A program made the position numbers and the translations under genes. DNA of 64,000 nucleotides from JBCBRD01 sp039819785. GTDB taxonomy: Bacteria > Pseudomonadota > Alphaproteobacteria > Rhizobiales > Hyphomicrobiaceae. The notes under the pieces are model-generated. The model did not search any database and had not been told where the DNA came from. It was given only the letters and a program-made list of their open reading frames with translations. Below are positions 8,901-17,161 of the stretch, piece after piece; within the stretch, counting starts at the first letter, position 1, and the number at the start of each line of letters is the position of its first letter. Location of the stretch: assembly GCA_039819785.1 (NCBI GenBank), contig JBCBRH010000010.1, positions 1-64,000 on the forward strand, read 5' to 3'.

Positions 8901-9454
8901 ATCGCCCGGCCCGGTGGGAACAGGTCTACGATGCCGCCACGAACGGCGAACTCACCTTGCTCCATGACCGTGCCTGTCCGGGTGAAGCCTGCAAGCGACA
9001 GTCGTTTGGCCAGGCGGTTGAGATCAATCCGCTGGCCGGCTGCCATCTGCTTCATGGATGAACGGATGAATGCGCGCGGCGGGACTTTCTGGAGGACGGC
9101 GTTGATCGTTGCCAGCACAAGAGTTGGCTGCTTGCGATTTCCCAAGACGAGCTTTGAGAGGGCTGTGATGCGTTTTGCGATGATGTCGGGAGATGGGCCC
9201 ACCCGGTCATAGGGGACCGTGTCCCATGCAGGGAATGGGATTACACGCGTCTCAGGTGCAAAAAACTTCAGCGCATTTTCAAGCTCCGCCAGCCTCCGAT
9301 CATCACGGACGACATGCAGATGCAGACCTGGAGCTTTGAGACGTGCGCCGGATTCATTGACGAGCTGGGCGAGAACCAGCGCATCGAGGCCTTCTGGCAC
9401 ACCAGCTTGCAGCTCGTTGCCAAGCTGATCGAGAACGTCTGCTGCGTGCGCCAA
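5957..9454 (-). CDS. mfd: Transcription-repair coupling factor Mfd
   Basis: An ATP-driven translocase that removes RNA polymerase stalled at lesions and recruits UvrA. At 1165 residues it is full length. The order is as in the family: UvrB-like N-terminal modules, the RNA-polymerase-interaction (CarD-like) domain near residues 495-555 (DMVVHADHGIGRFVGL), the translocase core with Walker A GDVGFGKT near 645 and the DEEQ box near 746, the LRGRVGR motif, and the C-terminal TRCF domain. The start is a TTG at 9454 with a strong AAAGGAG nine bases upstream; no ATG in this region fits better. It lies downstream of sdhE on the same strand, with recG divergent beyond, a common alphaproteobacterial arrangement. 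Confidence 0.98.
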   Translation of the reverse strand: MAHAADVLDQLGNELQAGVPEGLDALVLAQLVNESGARLKAPGLHLHVVRDDRRLAELENALKFFAPETRVIPFPAWDTVPYDRVGPSPDIIAKRITALSKLVLGNRKQPTLVLATINAVLQKVPPRAFIRSSMKQMAAGQRIDLNRLAKRLSLAGFTRTGTVMEQGEFAVRGGIVDLFPPGRAMPVRLDFFGDTLESIKAFDPETQRTSKPVQKVVLLPIAEVAFGDDATSRFRSRYIELFGGATTDDALYEAVSNGHRYPGQEHWLPLFHETLETLFDYIEGADISFDYRADEALKQRFSQIEEHYAARVESLETESFGAPPYKPVPPSEMYLDGAQWGKVVGARGIQRFTPMSADETPQARDWQGRRGRSFAPERQNPDVDLFDAVVGHVRALQSAKKRVILAGWSPGSRERLTTLLKDHGLKDYLKVDSFSQARGLSGGTASLAVLGLEDGFETPDLAIISEQDILGDRLIRKKRKKRKAADVLSEATSLSVGDMVVHADHGIGRFVGLKTIEALGSKHDCLELHYSGGDKLFLPVENIELLSRYGGDDGASVLDKLGGAGWQTRKSKLKKRLREMAGELIKIAAKRQLKEAPALTPPMGAYDEFAARFPFEETEDQEASIEAVLDDLGTGRPMDRLVCGDVGFGKTEVAMRGAFVAAMNGMQVAIVVPTTLLARQHYRNFKDRFEGLPVKVAQASRLVGTKELNAVKEGLKSGDIDIVVGTHALLSKSIDFDRLGLLIIDEEQHFGVGHKERLKSLREDVHVLTLSATPIPRTLQLALTGVRELSLITTPPVDRLAVRTYISPFDPVILRDALRRERYRGGQAFYVVPHISDLDDVQEFLREAVPELRVARAHGQLTPSELEDIMTAFYEGDYDILLSTPIVESGLDVPNANTLIVHRADMFGLAQLYQLRGRVGRSKTRAYAYFTTPPGKVLTEGAEKRLKVLHSLDSLGAGFSLASQDLDLRGAGNLLGDQQSGHIKEVGFELYQSMLEEAVAAMKGGDLEETEDKWSPEISLGTSILIPDTYVADLQSRLGLYRRLSSLETRTEIDDFAAELVDRFGEMPDEVKHLLDVMEIKGFCRKAGVTRVDAGPKGAVATFHNDKFANPESLVKLMNGSRGLIKLQPDHKLILRGDWDLPEKRLKGVRGFMADLAEAAEPVPA

Positions 9455-9536
9455 CGGCGGTGTCTCCTTTCGGATGGAAGAGTGCGGACGAATTGGGCTG
9501 TAGATTCAGAGCGCTTGAGAATGGCTGCCCATATGA

Positions 9537-9839
9537 TCAGACGGCGCTGTCGGGCTTGCTGGCTTTGTCGACCTCGCAGTTCAGCCCGTGGAACCGGCGG
9601 ATGTCTGAAATCAAATGCTCGAATGTTGTACCTTCGGGCATCGCAGGTGCCAGAAGCCAGGCTTGCAGTTCGGGATCGGGCATCGCCATGAGCTGCTCGA
9701 ACCGCGTCAGGGCCTCGTCGTCCATGTCATCGAGGTGCGCTTGCGCATAACGGCCCATCAAGTGGTCCATTTCCTTGGTGCCACGGTAAGCGGCGCGATA
9801 GGCTGCACGACGTCGGCGTGTTTCTAAGTCTGTGCTCAT
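9537..9839 (-). CDS. sdhE: Succinate dehydrogenase assembly factor SdhE (FAD assembly factor 2)
   Basis: A 100-residue cytoplasmic protein of the SdhE/YgfY (SdhAF2) family, which promotes covalent attachment of FAD to the flavoprotein subunit of succinate dehydrogenase. The family signature RGTKEMD is at about residues 19-25, with the Arg-Gly pair essential for flavinylation in characterised homologues. The downstream helical region with FEQLMAMPDPEL is also typical. Length fits the family. It stands between mfd, downstream on the same strand, and recG, divergent. This order is conserved in many alphaproteobacteria even though the three functions are unrelated. Confidence 0.95.
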   Translation of the reverse strand: MSTDLETRRRRAAYRAAYRGTKEMDHLMGRYAQAHLDDMDDEALTRFEQLMAMPDPELQAWLLAPAMPEGTTFEHLISDIRRFHGLNCEVDKASKPDSAV

Positions 9840-10463
9840 CTGGCTTTACCCGTTCTCGATCACTGTCTCGGCCTTGCATCGGTGGCGCCTGTTTAGGGCC
9901 TCATTGGGACCTATGGCGGAACCAGCAAAGCATAATGGCAAGTCTTATCTTCGGTTTGGAACGCGTCCCCGGTTCCTTTTCGTCATACCACTGCTCATGG
10001 CCCACGATCGGCGGAAATGCGGCATGCGCGACATGAAACCTTTGATGTACCACCTGCAATCCACGTGTTCGCGATGGATAACACCGATGCACCCTCTTGA
10101 CGTTCCTGCTCTGCCGTCCTCACATCTTTCATCTGACGACGGGCGAGAGACTTGGAGAGGCGCTGGTATACCGCCTGCCCGGTTGTGTCGTAAAGCCGCT
10201 AAACCCTGGGCGCATGCGCGCAGTTGGAGGGGGCTGATGTACAGGCTGAGCGCGAGGTTGGGTTCAAGCGCCGGAGAGGTTTTACGAACGGATCAATCCG
10301 GACGGCAGTGTGGCCCGCTGACAAGACGGGTGCTTGAGGCACAGCTACGGTTGGCTGTCTGACCTGGGTGCCGCCTCGCCTTGGTCTCGCTTTGGGCCCC
10401 TTGCGGTGTGCATCACCGTCGTGCTTCGCCAAAACTATGGGAAAAAGGGCTGAAAACCGAACG
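9840..10463. other. Intergenic region between sdhE and recG, no gene seen
   Basis: About 620 bp between two divergent genes. Open frames cross it on both strands, but their translations look random, start without ribosome sites and overlap one another. I looked for RNase P, tmRNA, SRP and tRNA landmarks and found none. It must hold the promoters of sdhE-mfd and of recG. Confidence 0.5.
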
Positions 10464-12581
10464 ATGCGTCCAGCTGTCCTCCAGCCCCTGTTTGCATCCG
10501 CACAATCCCTGACCGGAGTTGGCCCGCGCATGGCCCAACTCTTGAAAAAGGCGCTACTCTTGCCGCCGCTGGTGGATGAAGCGCGGATTATCGACCTGCT
10601 GTGGCATCTGCCAACGGGTGTCATTGACCGGCGGGCCGAACCAGCCATTTTGGATGCAGCACCTGGGACGATTGTCACCTTGAAGGTACGCGTGCTGAAG
10701 CATAGCGGCCCGCCGCGGGCACGGACAAAAGCACCGTACAAAGTGTTTTGTGAGGATGAGACCGGGAAGCTTGAATTGGTCTTCTTCCATGTCGATCCGC
10801 GCTTTATTCAGCGTCAGCTTCCCATCGGCGAGATCCGCTGCGTTTCGGGTCGTGTCGAGCAATACAAGGATGGGTTGCAGATGACCCACCCCGATTACAT
10901 CGTGGCGGTGGATGCACGCGATACGTTACCTCTCCTTGAGCCCGTCTATGGGCTGACGGCGGGTCTATCTGGAAAGGTCCTGGTGAAAGCCACCCGGCAG
11001 GCCGTTGATCGTGTTTCAGACCTGCCGGAGTGGCAGCAGAAGGCCTGGCTGGATGAGCGTGAATGGCCTAGCTTTAGAGACGCTATGCGACGGCTCCATA
11101 TGCCCGATGAGACAGATGATGTGTCTGCTGGCGGCGCTCCGTGGCAACGTTTGGCGTATGATGAACTTCTGGCCGGGCAAATCGCGCTTGCGCTTGTGCG
11201 GCAGAACACGCGTGCCCAGCGCGGGCGGCCTGTAAAAGGCACTGGCGAAATCCAGGCGCGGATTATTGATGCACTGCCGTTTTCGCTGACCGGATCGCAG
11301 GTTTCGGCTCTGACTGAAATCGGTGATGACATGGCCGGTCCGAACCGCATGTTGCGCCTGCTTCAAGGCGACGTCGGGTCCGGCAAGACGGTGGTGGCGC
11401 TGATGGCCATGGCGATGGCCGTCGAGATCGGTGCGCAGGCGGCGTTGATGGCGCCAACGGAGGTTTTGGCGCGCCAGCACCTCGAGACCATGGCACCCTT
11501 GGCGGAAGCTGCGGGACTGCGTCTAGGGATCATCACGGGCCGTGACAAGGGCAAGGCGCGGCAAGCCGTGCTCAACGCTTTGGCTGCGGGTGAGATTGAC
11601 ATCCTAATTGGGACCCATGCGCTCTTTCAAGCCGACGTTGTGTTCAAGGACCTCGCATTCGCCGTCATCGATGAGCAGCATCGCTTTGGCGTTCACCAGC
11701 GTCTCGCGCTGCAAGCCAAGGGTGGTTCTGGTGGTGCCAACGTTTTGGTGATGACGGCCACGCCCATCCCACGCACGCTCTTGATGACGCACTACGGGGA
11801 TCTGGACGTGTCTCGGCTGACGGAAAAGCCAGCTGGCCGTAAACCCGTCATTACGAAAAAACTGCCGATAGATGCGATGGAGCGGCTGGTGGACCGCATG
11901 CGCAAGCAGCTGGCCGAAGGCGCTCAGGTTTATTGGGTCTGCCCGCTGATTGAGAACACGGGAAAGAGTGAATTGGCAGCCGCAGAGGAACGTGCGGCAC
12001 ACCTTACGCAGTTGTTGCCGAAGTCACGTGTCGGGGTCCTGCATGGCGCCATGAGCGGCCCGGCGAAGGATGCCATCATGGGTGAGTTTTCTGCCGGCAA
12101 CCTCGATGTGCTCGTGTCGACCACGGTGATCGAAGTCGGGGTGAATGTCCCCAACGCCAACATCATGGTGATCGAACATGCCGAACGATTTGGCCTGGCC
12201 CAGCTGCATCAGTTGCGGGGACGCGTTGGGCGTGGCTCACGCGAGAGTTTTTGCATGCTGCTGTACAAATCGCCGCTGGGCCGCATTGCTGAGCAGCGCC
12301 TCACCATGATGGAAGACACGGAAGACGGGTTTTTGATCGCTGAAAAAGACTTGGACCTGCGCGGTGGCGGTGAAGTTCTTGGGACCCGCCAGAGTGGGGA
12401 TGCGGCATTTCGTGTGGCCGCTGTCCCGAATTTTGAAATGCTGTTGGAGGCCGCGCGCGATGATGCCCAGCTGTTCTTGGAAACAGACCCCCGGCTAGAG
12501 TCGCAGCGGGGCAAGGCCATCCGCCATCTGCTCTATTTGTTTGAGTGCGATGATGCCGTGAAGCTGTTTCGGGCCGCCTAG
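10464..12581 (+). CDS. recG: ATP-dependent DNA helicase RecG
   Basis: A branch-migrating helicase that regresses stalled replication forks and processes recombination intermediates. From the ATG at 10464 it is 705 residues, normal for RecG, and begins MRPAVLQPLFA followed by the helix-hairpin-helix-like LTGVGPRMAQLL typical of the family. An OB-fold wedge domain comes next, then the helicase core with Walker A GDVGSGKT near residue 303, the DEQHRFG box near 403, the TATPIPRTL motif and LRGRVGRG. Upstream in-frame GTG or ATG codons would add about 32 residues that do not resemble the family, so they are not used. It converges on the DUF502 gene, with 53 bp between the stop codons. Confidence 0.97.
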   Translation: MRPAVLQPLFASAQSLTGVGPRMAQLLKKALLLPPLVDEARIIDLLWHLPTGVIDRRAEPAILDAAPGTIVTLKVRVLKHSGPPRARTKAPYKVFCEDETGKLELVFFHVDPRFIQRQLPIGEIRCVSGRVEQYKDGLQMTHPDYIVAVDARDTLPLLEPVYGLTAGLSGKVLVKATRQAVDRVSDLPEWQQKAWLDEREWPSFRDAMRRLHMPDETDDVSAGGAPWQRLAYDELLAGQIALALVRQNTRAQRGRPVKGTGEIQARIIDALPFSLTGSQVSALTEIGDDMAGPNRMLRLLQGDVGSGKTVVALMAMAMAVEIGAQAALMAPTEVLARQHLETMAPLAEAAGLRLGIITGRDKGKARQAVLNALAAGEIDILIGTHALFQADVVFKDLAFAVIDEQHRFGVHQRLALQAKGGSGGANVLVMTATPIPRTLLMTHYGDLDVSRLTEKPAGRKPVITKKLPIDAMERLVDRMRKQLAEGAQVYWVCPLIENTGKSELAAAEERAAHLTQLLPKSRVGVLHGAMSGPAKDAIMGEFSAGNLDVLVSTTVIEVGVNVPNANIMVIEHAERFGLAQLHQLRGRVGRGSRESFCMLLYKSPLGRIAEQRLTMMEDTEDGFLIAEKDLDLRGGGEVLGTRQSGDAAFRVAAVPNFEMLLEAARDDAQLFLETDPRLESQRGKAIRHLLYLFECDDAVKLFRAA

Positions 12582-12634
12582 ACGGCGGGGGCATGGCCTG
12601 ATTGCAGCCGACCCGTTTGGTTGCGCGCCGTCCG

Positions 12635-13519
12635 TCACACTTTTTCGGGTGCCGATTCTGTCACCGTCGCAGGGGCTTCAACGACGCTGCTCTGAGCGGC
12701 TTCCAATGCTTGACGGATGCTGTCCGGGCTGTCGGGGATCACCATGCCGCCGGAGATGATTATTTTTGCTGCGTCTTCAGCGCTGAGGTCCAACAAGATG
12801 ATCTTTGTGCGTGGCACAAAACAAATGAAGCCCGTCGGAGGGACAACGCCTGTCGGCATGAAGACTGCCATCAGATCATCCTGGCCATCCGGCGTGACGG
12901 CGGTCATGTGATGGGCTGCTTCGTTGGTGATGAACACCAGCGACCAGATCCCTTTGGATGGGAACTCCATCAAGCCGACTTTTTGGAAACTGTTGGTCTT
13001 GGAGGCCGTGGTCAGAACGCCCTCGAACACCTGCTTTAAGGCTCCATACAGGTTGCGGACGATGGGCATCCGCTCAAGGATCATCTCGCCTGTTGAGATC
13101 AATGAGCGGCCCAGCAGGTTGGCTGCCAATGCACCGATGACTGTCAATCCGACGATGCCAACCAGAAGCCCGATGCCAGGAACTGCGAAGGGCAGATAAG
13201 TTTCCGGCAGGTAGCTTGTTGGGACCAGCGGTTTGATCCAGACATCCGCCAGCGAAACGAACGACCACACGATGTAGAGCGTGATTGTCAGAGGTCCGAC
13301 GATGATCAGCCCGGTCAGGAAATACGTGCGCAGCCTTGAGCCAAACCGTGAACCCGTGCTGCCATCGTTTTCGGCCAGCTTGCGAAGGCGTTCGGCAAGG
13401 TCGGCACCCGAGGGGGCTGGGGCGGAACGTTGCGGAGCTGCTGCGGCCTGGGCCGGTTCAACACTTGGCTGACCAGGCTTGTTCTTTGACTTACGTGACG
13501 ATTTTGGACTCGAAGTCAT
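12635..13519 (-). CDS. DUF502 family membrane protein
   Basis: A 294-residue protein. An N-terminal Pro/Ala/Ser-rich cytoplasmic tail of about 60 residues precedes a first membrane helix (YFLTGLIIVGPLTITLYIVW), a loop, and a second helix (GIGLLVGIVGLTVIGALAANLL). A soluble C-terminal domain contains the family features ERMPIVRNLYGALKQV and VTPDGQDDLMAVFMPTG. DUF502 proteins are widespread in bacteria and relatives occur in plants; their biochemical role is not established. In many Hyphomicrobiales the gene sits next to recG, as here, converging on it. Confidence 0.92.
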   Translation of the reverse strand: MTSSPKSSRKSKNKPGQPSVEPAQAAAAPQRSAPAPSGADLAERLRKLAENDGSTGSRFGSRLRTYFLTGLIIVGPLTITLYIVWSFVSLADVWIKPLVPTSYLPETYLPFAVPGIGLLVGIVGLTVIGALAANLLGRSLISTGEMILERMPIVRNLYGALKQVFEGVLTTASKTNSFQKVGLMEFPSKGIWSLVFITNEAAHHMTAVTPDGQDDLMAVFMPTGVVPPTGFICFVPRTKIILLDLSAEDAAKIIISGGMVIPDSPDSIRQALEAAQSSVVEAPATVTESAPEKV

Positions 13520-13721
13520 GGCACTCGAATTCAGCGATCAGGGACGGGCTCGGACGGCGTTTTTCATCAGGCAGCATTCATGTAACGCCAGCAGAATGCA
13601 AATACGTGCCGGGAAAAAGTCCCTTTGACCCAAGCACGCCAAATCTCTTTCGCCGGTCATCGTCGAGGATTCTAACCCTGTTCGCCCACAACGCCTTTGG
13701 AAATCATAGTCCAAAAAAGGC

Positions 13722-15098
13722 TCACTGAGTTGTTACCAAACAATCGTAGCCGCCTGATTTCAGCGACTGGCAAAGCGAAGCCGTCTCGGCCTGTTTGGAA
13801 AACGGTCCAACCTTCACCCGGTAAAACGTGCCCATGTTTCCATAAACGGTTTCCTGGATTGTTGGACGCCGGTTGCCCAGCTGGGCGCCATAATTCTGAG
13901 CGATCCGAGCCACAAGGCGCTCGGCTTCTCCGCGTGAACGGACTGCTGCGACCTGGAGGTTGATGCTACCGACCGCCGGTTTTGGCGTGGCCGGCCGTTG
14001 AGCCTGGGGGAGTGCCGCCGTGCGGACCGGCGGAGCTGCAACGGGTGCCCGCGCTGCCGGCGGTGAGCGGACTGGAGCGGGGGCGACAATCTGGCGGGTT
14101 GGCTGAGGCGGCGGTGCCGTGCGTACCGGAGCCGGACTTGTAACCGGCGCAGGGCTGGCTGCAGTCGACCATGGTGTCGAGACGGTGGCACGCGGCGGAG
14201 CTGGAGGCCGGACGACTGGAGCCCTGGCCACTGGAGCCCTGGCCGCTGGTGGCGGTGCCGGGATGCGCGCAGCTGAGGCTGCGGTAGCCGCCGGGTTGGT
14301 TTGCGTAGCGCTATTCCAAGCAGAGACAGCAGCAACGGGCCGTGTGGACGCGGTTGCGGGTGGTGCCGCAGGTGCCTGGGTAGTCGCCTGCGCGGTCGTT
14401 GACGCCGCTCCCGTCGCGCTACCGATTCCGTTAAAGAGCCCGGTGAACATGGTCCCGATGCCGGAGAACGGGTTCGAACTTGCCGGCGGGACCGTTGTCG
14501 TGGTTGTCGTCTTGCCTGATGGTGATGACGGACTGCCAGCGGCGGTGCGCTGTTGTGCGGCGTCAGCCGTCGACGAAGGCGTTGGCGCACCTCGTATGCC
14601 AGCCGATTTGTAGGCCTTTGCACGCAATGCTTCGGCCGACGCGCGCTCGTCCTTGGTGAGCCCGTTCTTCAGCCACAGGACGCTTGTGTAGTCTGCGATG
14701 GCCTGTGCTGGCTGGTTGGATAGCTGATAGGCCTGCGCACGATAGTACATGGCCTTGGCCATATCTTGTGAGCTCAACCCGCCGCCGCTCATGGCATTCG
14801 AGAACTTGGCCACTGCGGTATCATACCGCTTGTTTTCAAAGGCTTTGACGCCGGAGATGACAAGCTTGCGACCCGCCTTGGCGTCCGCCTGAACCCGGTG
14901 GATGAGGGGAGGCGCAGACGGCTTTTGTGCCGTCACAGGCTTTGCCGCGGCGCGCATATGAATGGCGGCTGCCACGCTTTCGACCGGCAACGCCGTCATG
15001 ACGGTCGTTGCAGATACGGCAATCAGCGCCATCGTCCTGACCGCTGGCCCGGTGACGTGGCGGAGATTTCTGGCGCAATCAGACGGTTGGCGCGTCAT
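13722..15098 (-). CDS. TPR and SPOR domain secreted protein
   Basis: From the ATG at 15098 this is a 458-residue protein with a signal peptide or signal anchor. TPR-like helical repeats follow (FENKRYDTAVAKFSNAMSG, then an AMYYRAQAYQL repeat), then about 220 residues rich in Pro, Ala and Thr, and a C-terminal SPOR domain of about 80 residues (INLQVAAVRSRGEAERLV to FYRVKVGPFSKQAE). SPOR domains bind denuded glycan strands of septal peptidoglycan, so a cell-division or wall role is likely. The start is chosen because GAGGGAAG lies just upstream; an earlier in-frame ATG at 15176 would add a charged leader. A direct repeat encodes the Ala/Pro-rich part around 14215-14250. It lies downstream of glmS on the same strand. 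Confidence 0.87.
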   Translation of the reverse strand: MTRQPSDCARNLRHVTGPAVRTMALIAVSATTVMTALPVESVAAAIHMRAAAKPVTAQKPSAPPLIHRVQADAKAGRKLVISGVKAFENKRYDTAVAKFSNAMSGGGLSSQDMAKAMYYRAQAYQLSNQPAQAIADYTSVLWLKNGLTKDERASAEALRAKAYKSAGIRGAPTPSSTADAAQQRTAAGSPSSPSGKTTTTTTVPPASSNPFSGIGTMFTGLFNGIGSATGAASTTAQATTQAPAAPPATASTRPVAAVSAWNSATQTNPAATAASAARIPAPPPAARAPVARAPVVRPPAPPRATVSTPWSTAASPAPVTSPAPVRTAPPPQPTRQIVAPAPVRSPPAARAPVAAPPVRTAALPQAQRPATPKPAVGSINLQVAAVRSRGEAERLVARIAQNYGAQLGNRRPTIQETVYGNMGTFYRVKVGPFSKQAETASLCQSLKSGGYDCLVTTQ

Positions 15099-15232
15099 GT
15101 TTCTTCCCTCGTCCCTCGCGGTCGGCTTGCCGGGGGCACCTCGTTGTCTCAAGTTGAACAACGCTAGGCGAAGCATGACAAGGAGGCAAATTCAAGGACC
15201 GCGTGTCTTGCCACTCAGCCCTGTGGCCCGGG

Positions 15233-17053
15233 TTATTCGACGGTTACGGACTTGGCCAAATTGCGCGGCTGGTCCACATCCGTGCCCATAAATACGGCGG
15301 TGTGGTAAGCGATCAACTGGATTGGGACCGCATAGACCAGCGGTGTAATGAAACTGGGGACAGTGGGCACCGGCACGTGGGCGAAGAGCTCACAACCAGC
15401 CGAATCAACCGTCGCATCGGTAATCAGGATGATCTGGCCGCCCCGCGCTGAGACTTCTTGAACGTTCGAAATCGTCTTCTCGAAGATCGCGTCGTCAGGT
15501 GCCACGACAATGACTGGGACCTTCTCGTCGATCAGCGCGATGGGGCCATGTTTCAGTTCACCCGCCGCATACCCTTCCGCATGAATATAGGAAATTTCCT
15601 TGAGCTTCAGTGCGCCTTCCATTGCCAAGGGAAAGCTGCTGCCACGGCCCAGATACAAGACATCGCGCGCTTTGGAGAGGTCGTGGGCCAGTTTTTCGTA
15701 AACCGTTTCATCGGCGAGCATCGCTGAGATGTGACGTGGGACCTGCAAAAGTGCATGGGTCAGCTCCTGCTCCATCTCGGGACTAATGGTGCCGCGTGCG
15801 CGCCCCAGGGCAATGGCGAGGCATGCCAAGGACGCAAGCTGGCATGTGAAGGCCTTGGTGGAAGCCACGCCGATTTCGGGACCGGCCAGCGTGGGCAGCA
15901 CGGAATTGCTTTCCCGCGCAATGGTCGACGTTGGCACGTTCACGACGCCAGCGATGGTCTGCCCTTCAGCCTTGCAGTAGCGCAGGGTGGCGAGCGTATC
16001 GGCGGTTTCTCCGGATTGGGACACAAAGATCGCCAGCCCGTTTTCCGGCAGCGGGGCCAGCCGGTATCGGAACTCCGATGCAACATCGATTTCGACAGGG
16101 ATGCGCGCGTACGTTTCAATCCAGTACTTGGCGACCAATCCGGCGTAGTAAGCTGTGCCACAAGCGGAGATCGTGACGCGGGAAAGCGATTTCAGGTCGA
16201 TCCCCAGATCCGGGATGGTGACGGTGCCATCCGCCATGTCGATGTAGTTGGCCAAGGTGTGACTGATGACTTCGGGCTGCTCATGGATTTCCTTGGCCAT
16301 GAAGTGGCGGTGGTTGCCCTTGTCCACGAGAACGGCTGCGGCGATGGTCCGATTGACCGGCCGTTCGACGATGGTGTCGTTAGCATCGTAAATCTCGACG
16401 CCTTCCCGGCGTAAGACGGCCCAGTCGCCTTCCTCGAGGTAGGTAATGGCATTTGTGAACGGGGCCAGCGCAATGGCATCTGAGCCCAAAAACATCTGAC
16501 CCTCTCCATGCCCGATGGCCAGAGGAGAACCCTGGCGCGCCGCAATCATGAGGTCGTCGTGACCAGCAAAGATGATGGCGAGTGCGAAGGCACCCTTCAA
16601 GCGTTTCAAGCTCGACCGGACCGCCGCGATGGGATCTTCGGTGGCTTTGAGTTCCTCGGTGATCAGGTGGGTGATGGCCTCTGTGTCCGTCTGTGTCTCG
16701 AACACATGGCCAAGCTTTGCGAGTTCTGCGCGCAGTTCCCTGAAATTTTCAATGATGCCGTTGTGGACCACCGAGACCGTGGGTGATGCATGGGGATGGG
16801 CGTTGATCTCGGTTGGTTTGCCGTGCGTTGCCCACCGCGTGTGGCCAATCCCCAGATGGCCGGCAAGCGGGTATTCCCTGAGGCGGTCTTCAAGGTTGCG
16901 CAGCTTGCCTTTTGTCCGGCGGCGGTCCAGCGCACCGCCATCGACTGTTGCGACGCCAGCTGAATCATAGCCGCGATACTCCAATCGCCGGAGGGCCTCC
17001 ACGAGGTCTTCGGCAACCGGTTGTGTCCCCAGTATCCCAACAATGCCGCACAT
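15233..17053 (-). CDS. glmS: Glutamine--fructose-6-phosphate aminotransferase (isomerising)
   Basis: Makes glucosamine-6-phosphate from fructose-6-phosphate and glutamine, the first step toward UDP-GlcNAc for peptidoglycan and lipid A. At 606 residues it is full length. The catalytic Cys is residue 2 (MCGIVGILG), the class II amidotransferase half continues with GYDSAGVAT and HTRWATHGKP, and two SIS sugar-isomerase domains follow, ending in NLAKSVTVE. The start has GAGGAAGG upstream. It lies about 110 bp downstream of glmU on the same strand, so the two steps of the pathway probably form one operon. No glmS ribozyme features were noticed in the short upstream gap, as expected outside Firmicutes. 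Confidence 0.98.
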   Translation of the reverse strand: MCGIVGILGTQPVAEDLVEALRRLEYRGYDSAGVATVDGGALDRRRTKGKLRNLEDRLREYPLAGHLGIGHTRWATHGKPTEINAHPHASPTVSVVHNGIIENFRELRAELAKLGHVFETQTDTEAITHLITEELKATEDPIAAVRSSLKRLKGAFALAIIFAGHDDLMIAARQGSPLAIGHGEGQMFLGSDAIALAPFTNAITYLEEGDWAVLRREGVEIYDANDTIVERPVNRTIAAAVLVDKGNHRHFMAKEIHEQPEVISHTLANYIDMADGTVTIPDLGIDLKSLSRVTISACGTAYYAGLVAKYWIETYARIPVEIDVASEFRYRLAPLPENGLAIFVSQSGETADTLATLRYCKAEGQTIAGVVNVPTSTIARESNSVLPTLAGPEIGVASTKAFTCQLASLACLAIALGRARGTISPEMEQELTHALLQVPRHISAMLADETVYEKLAHDLSKARDVLYLGRGSSFPLAMEGALKLKEISYIHAEGYAAGELKHGPIALIDEKVPVIVVAPDDAIFEKTISNVQEVSARGGQIILITDATVDSAGCELFAHVPVPTVPSFITPLVYAVPIQLIAYHTAVFMGTDVDQPRNLAKSVTVE

Positions 17054-17161
17054 TCGTTTCGCCTTCCTCGTATGTCGTGACCAGCCGCAATCTCACGCGC
17101 CAATTTCGGTGCGCGGCCATTGCGTTGCCGTTTCACCCGGGCGCACCGGAGTGGAACAAGC

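Noticed and set aside
9832..10362. 176-residue rightward frame between sdhE and recG
   Set aside because: No ribosome site, no protein-like pattern, and it overlaps a competing leftward frame of equal quality.
10180..10380. Possible structured RNA (RNase P or SRP) upstream of recG
   Set aside because: None of the universal motifs of either RNA could be found on either strand.
14215..14260. Direct repeat ACTGGAGCCCTGGCC as a possible regulatory repeat
   Set aside because: It lies inside the low-complexity Ala/Pro coding part of the SPOR protein and is explained by that.
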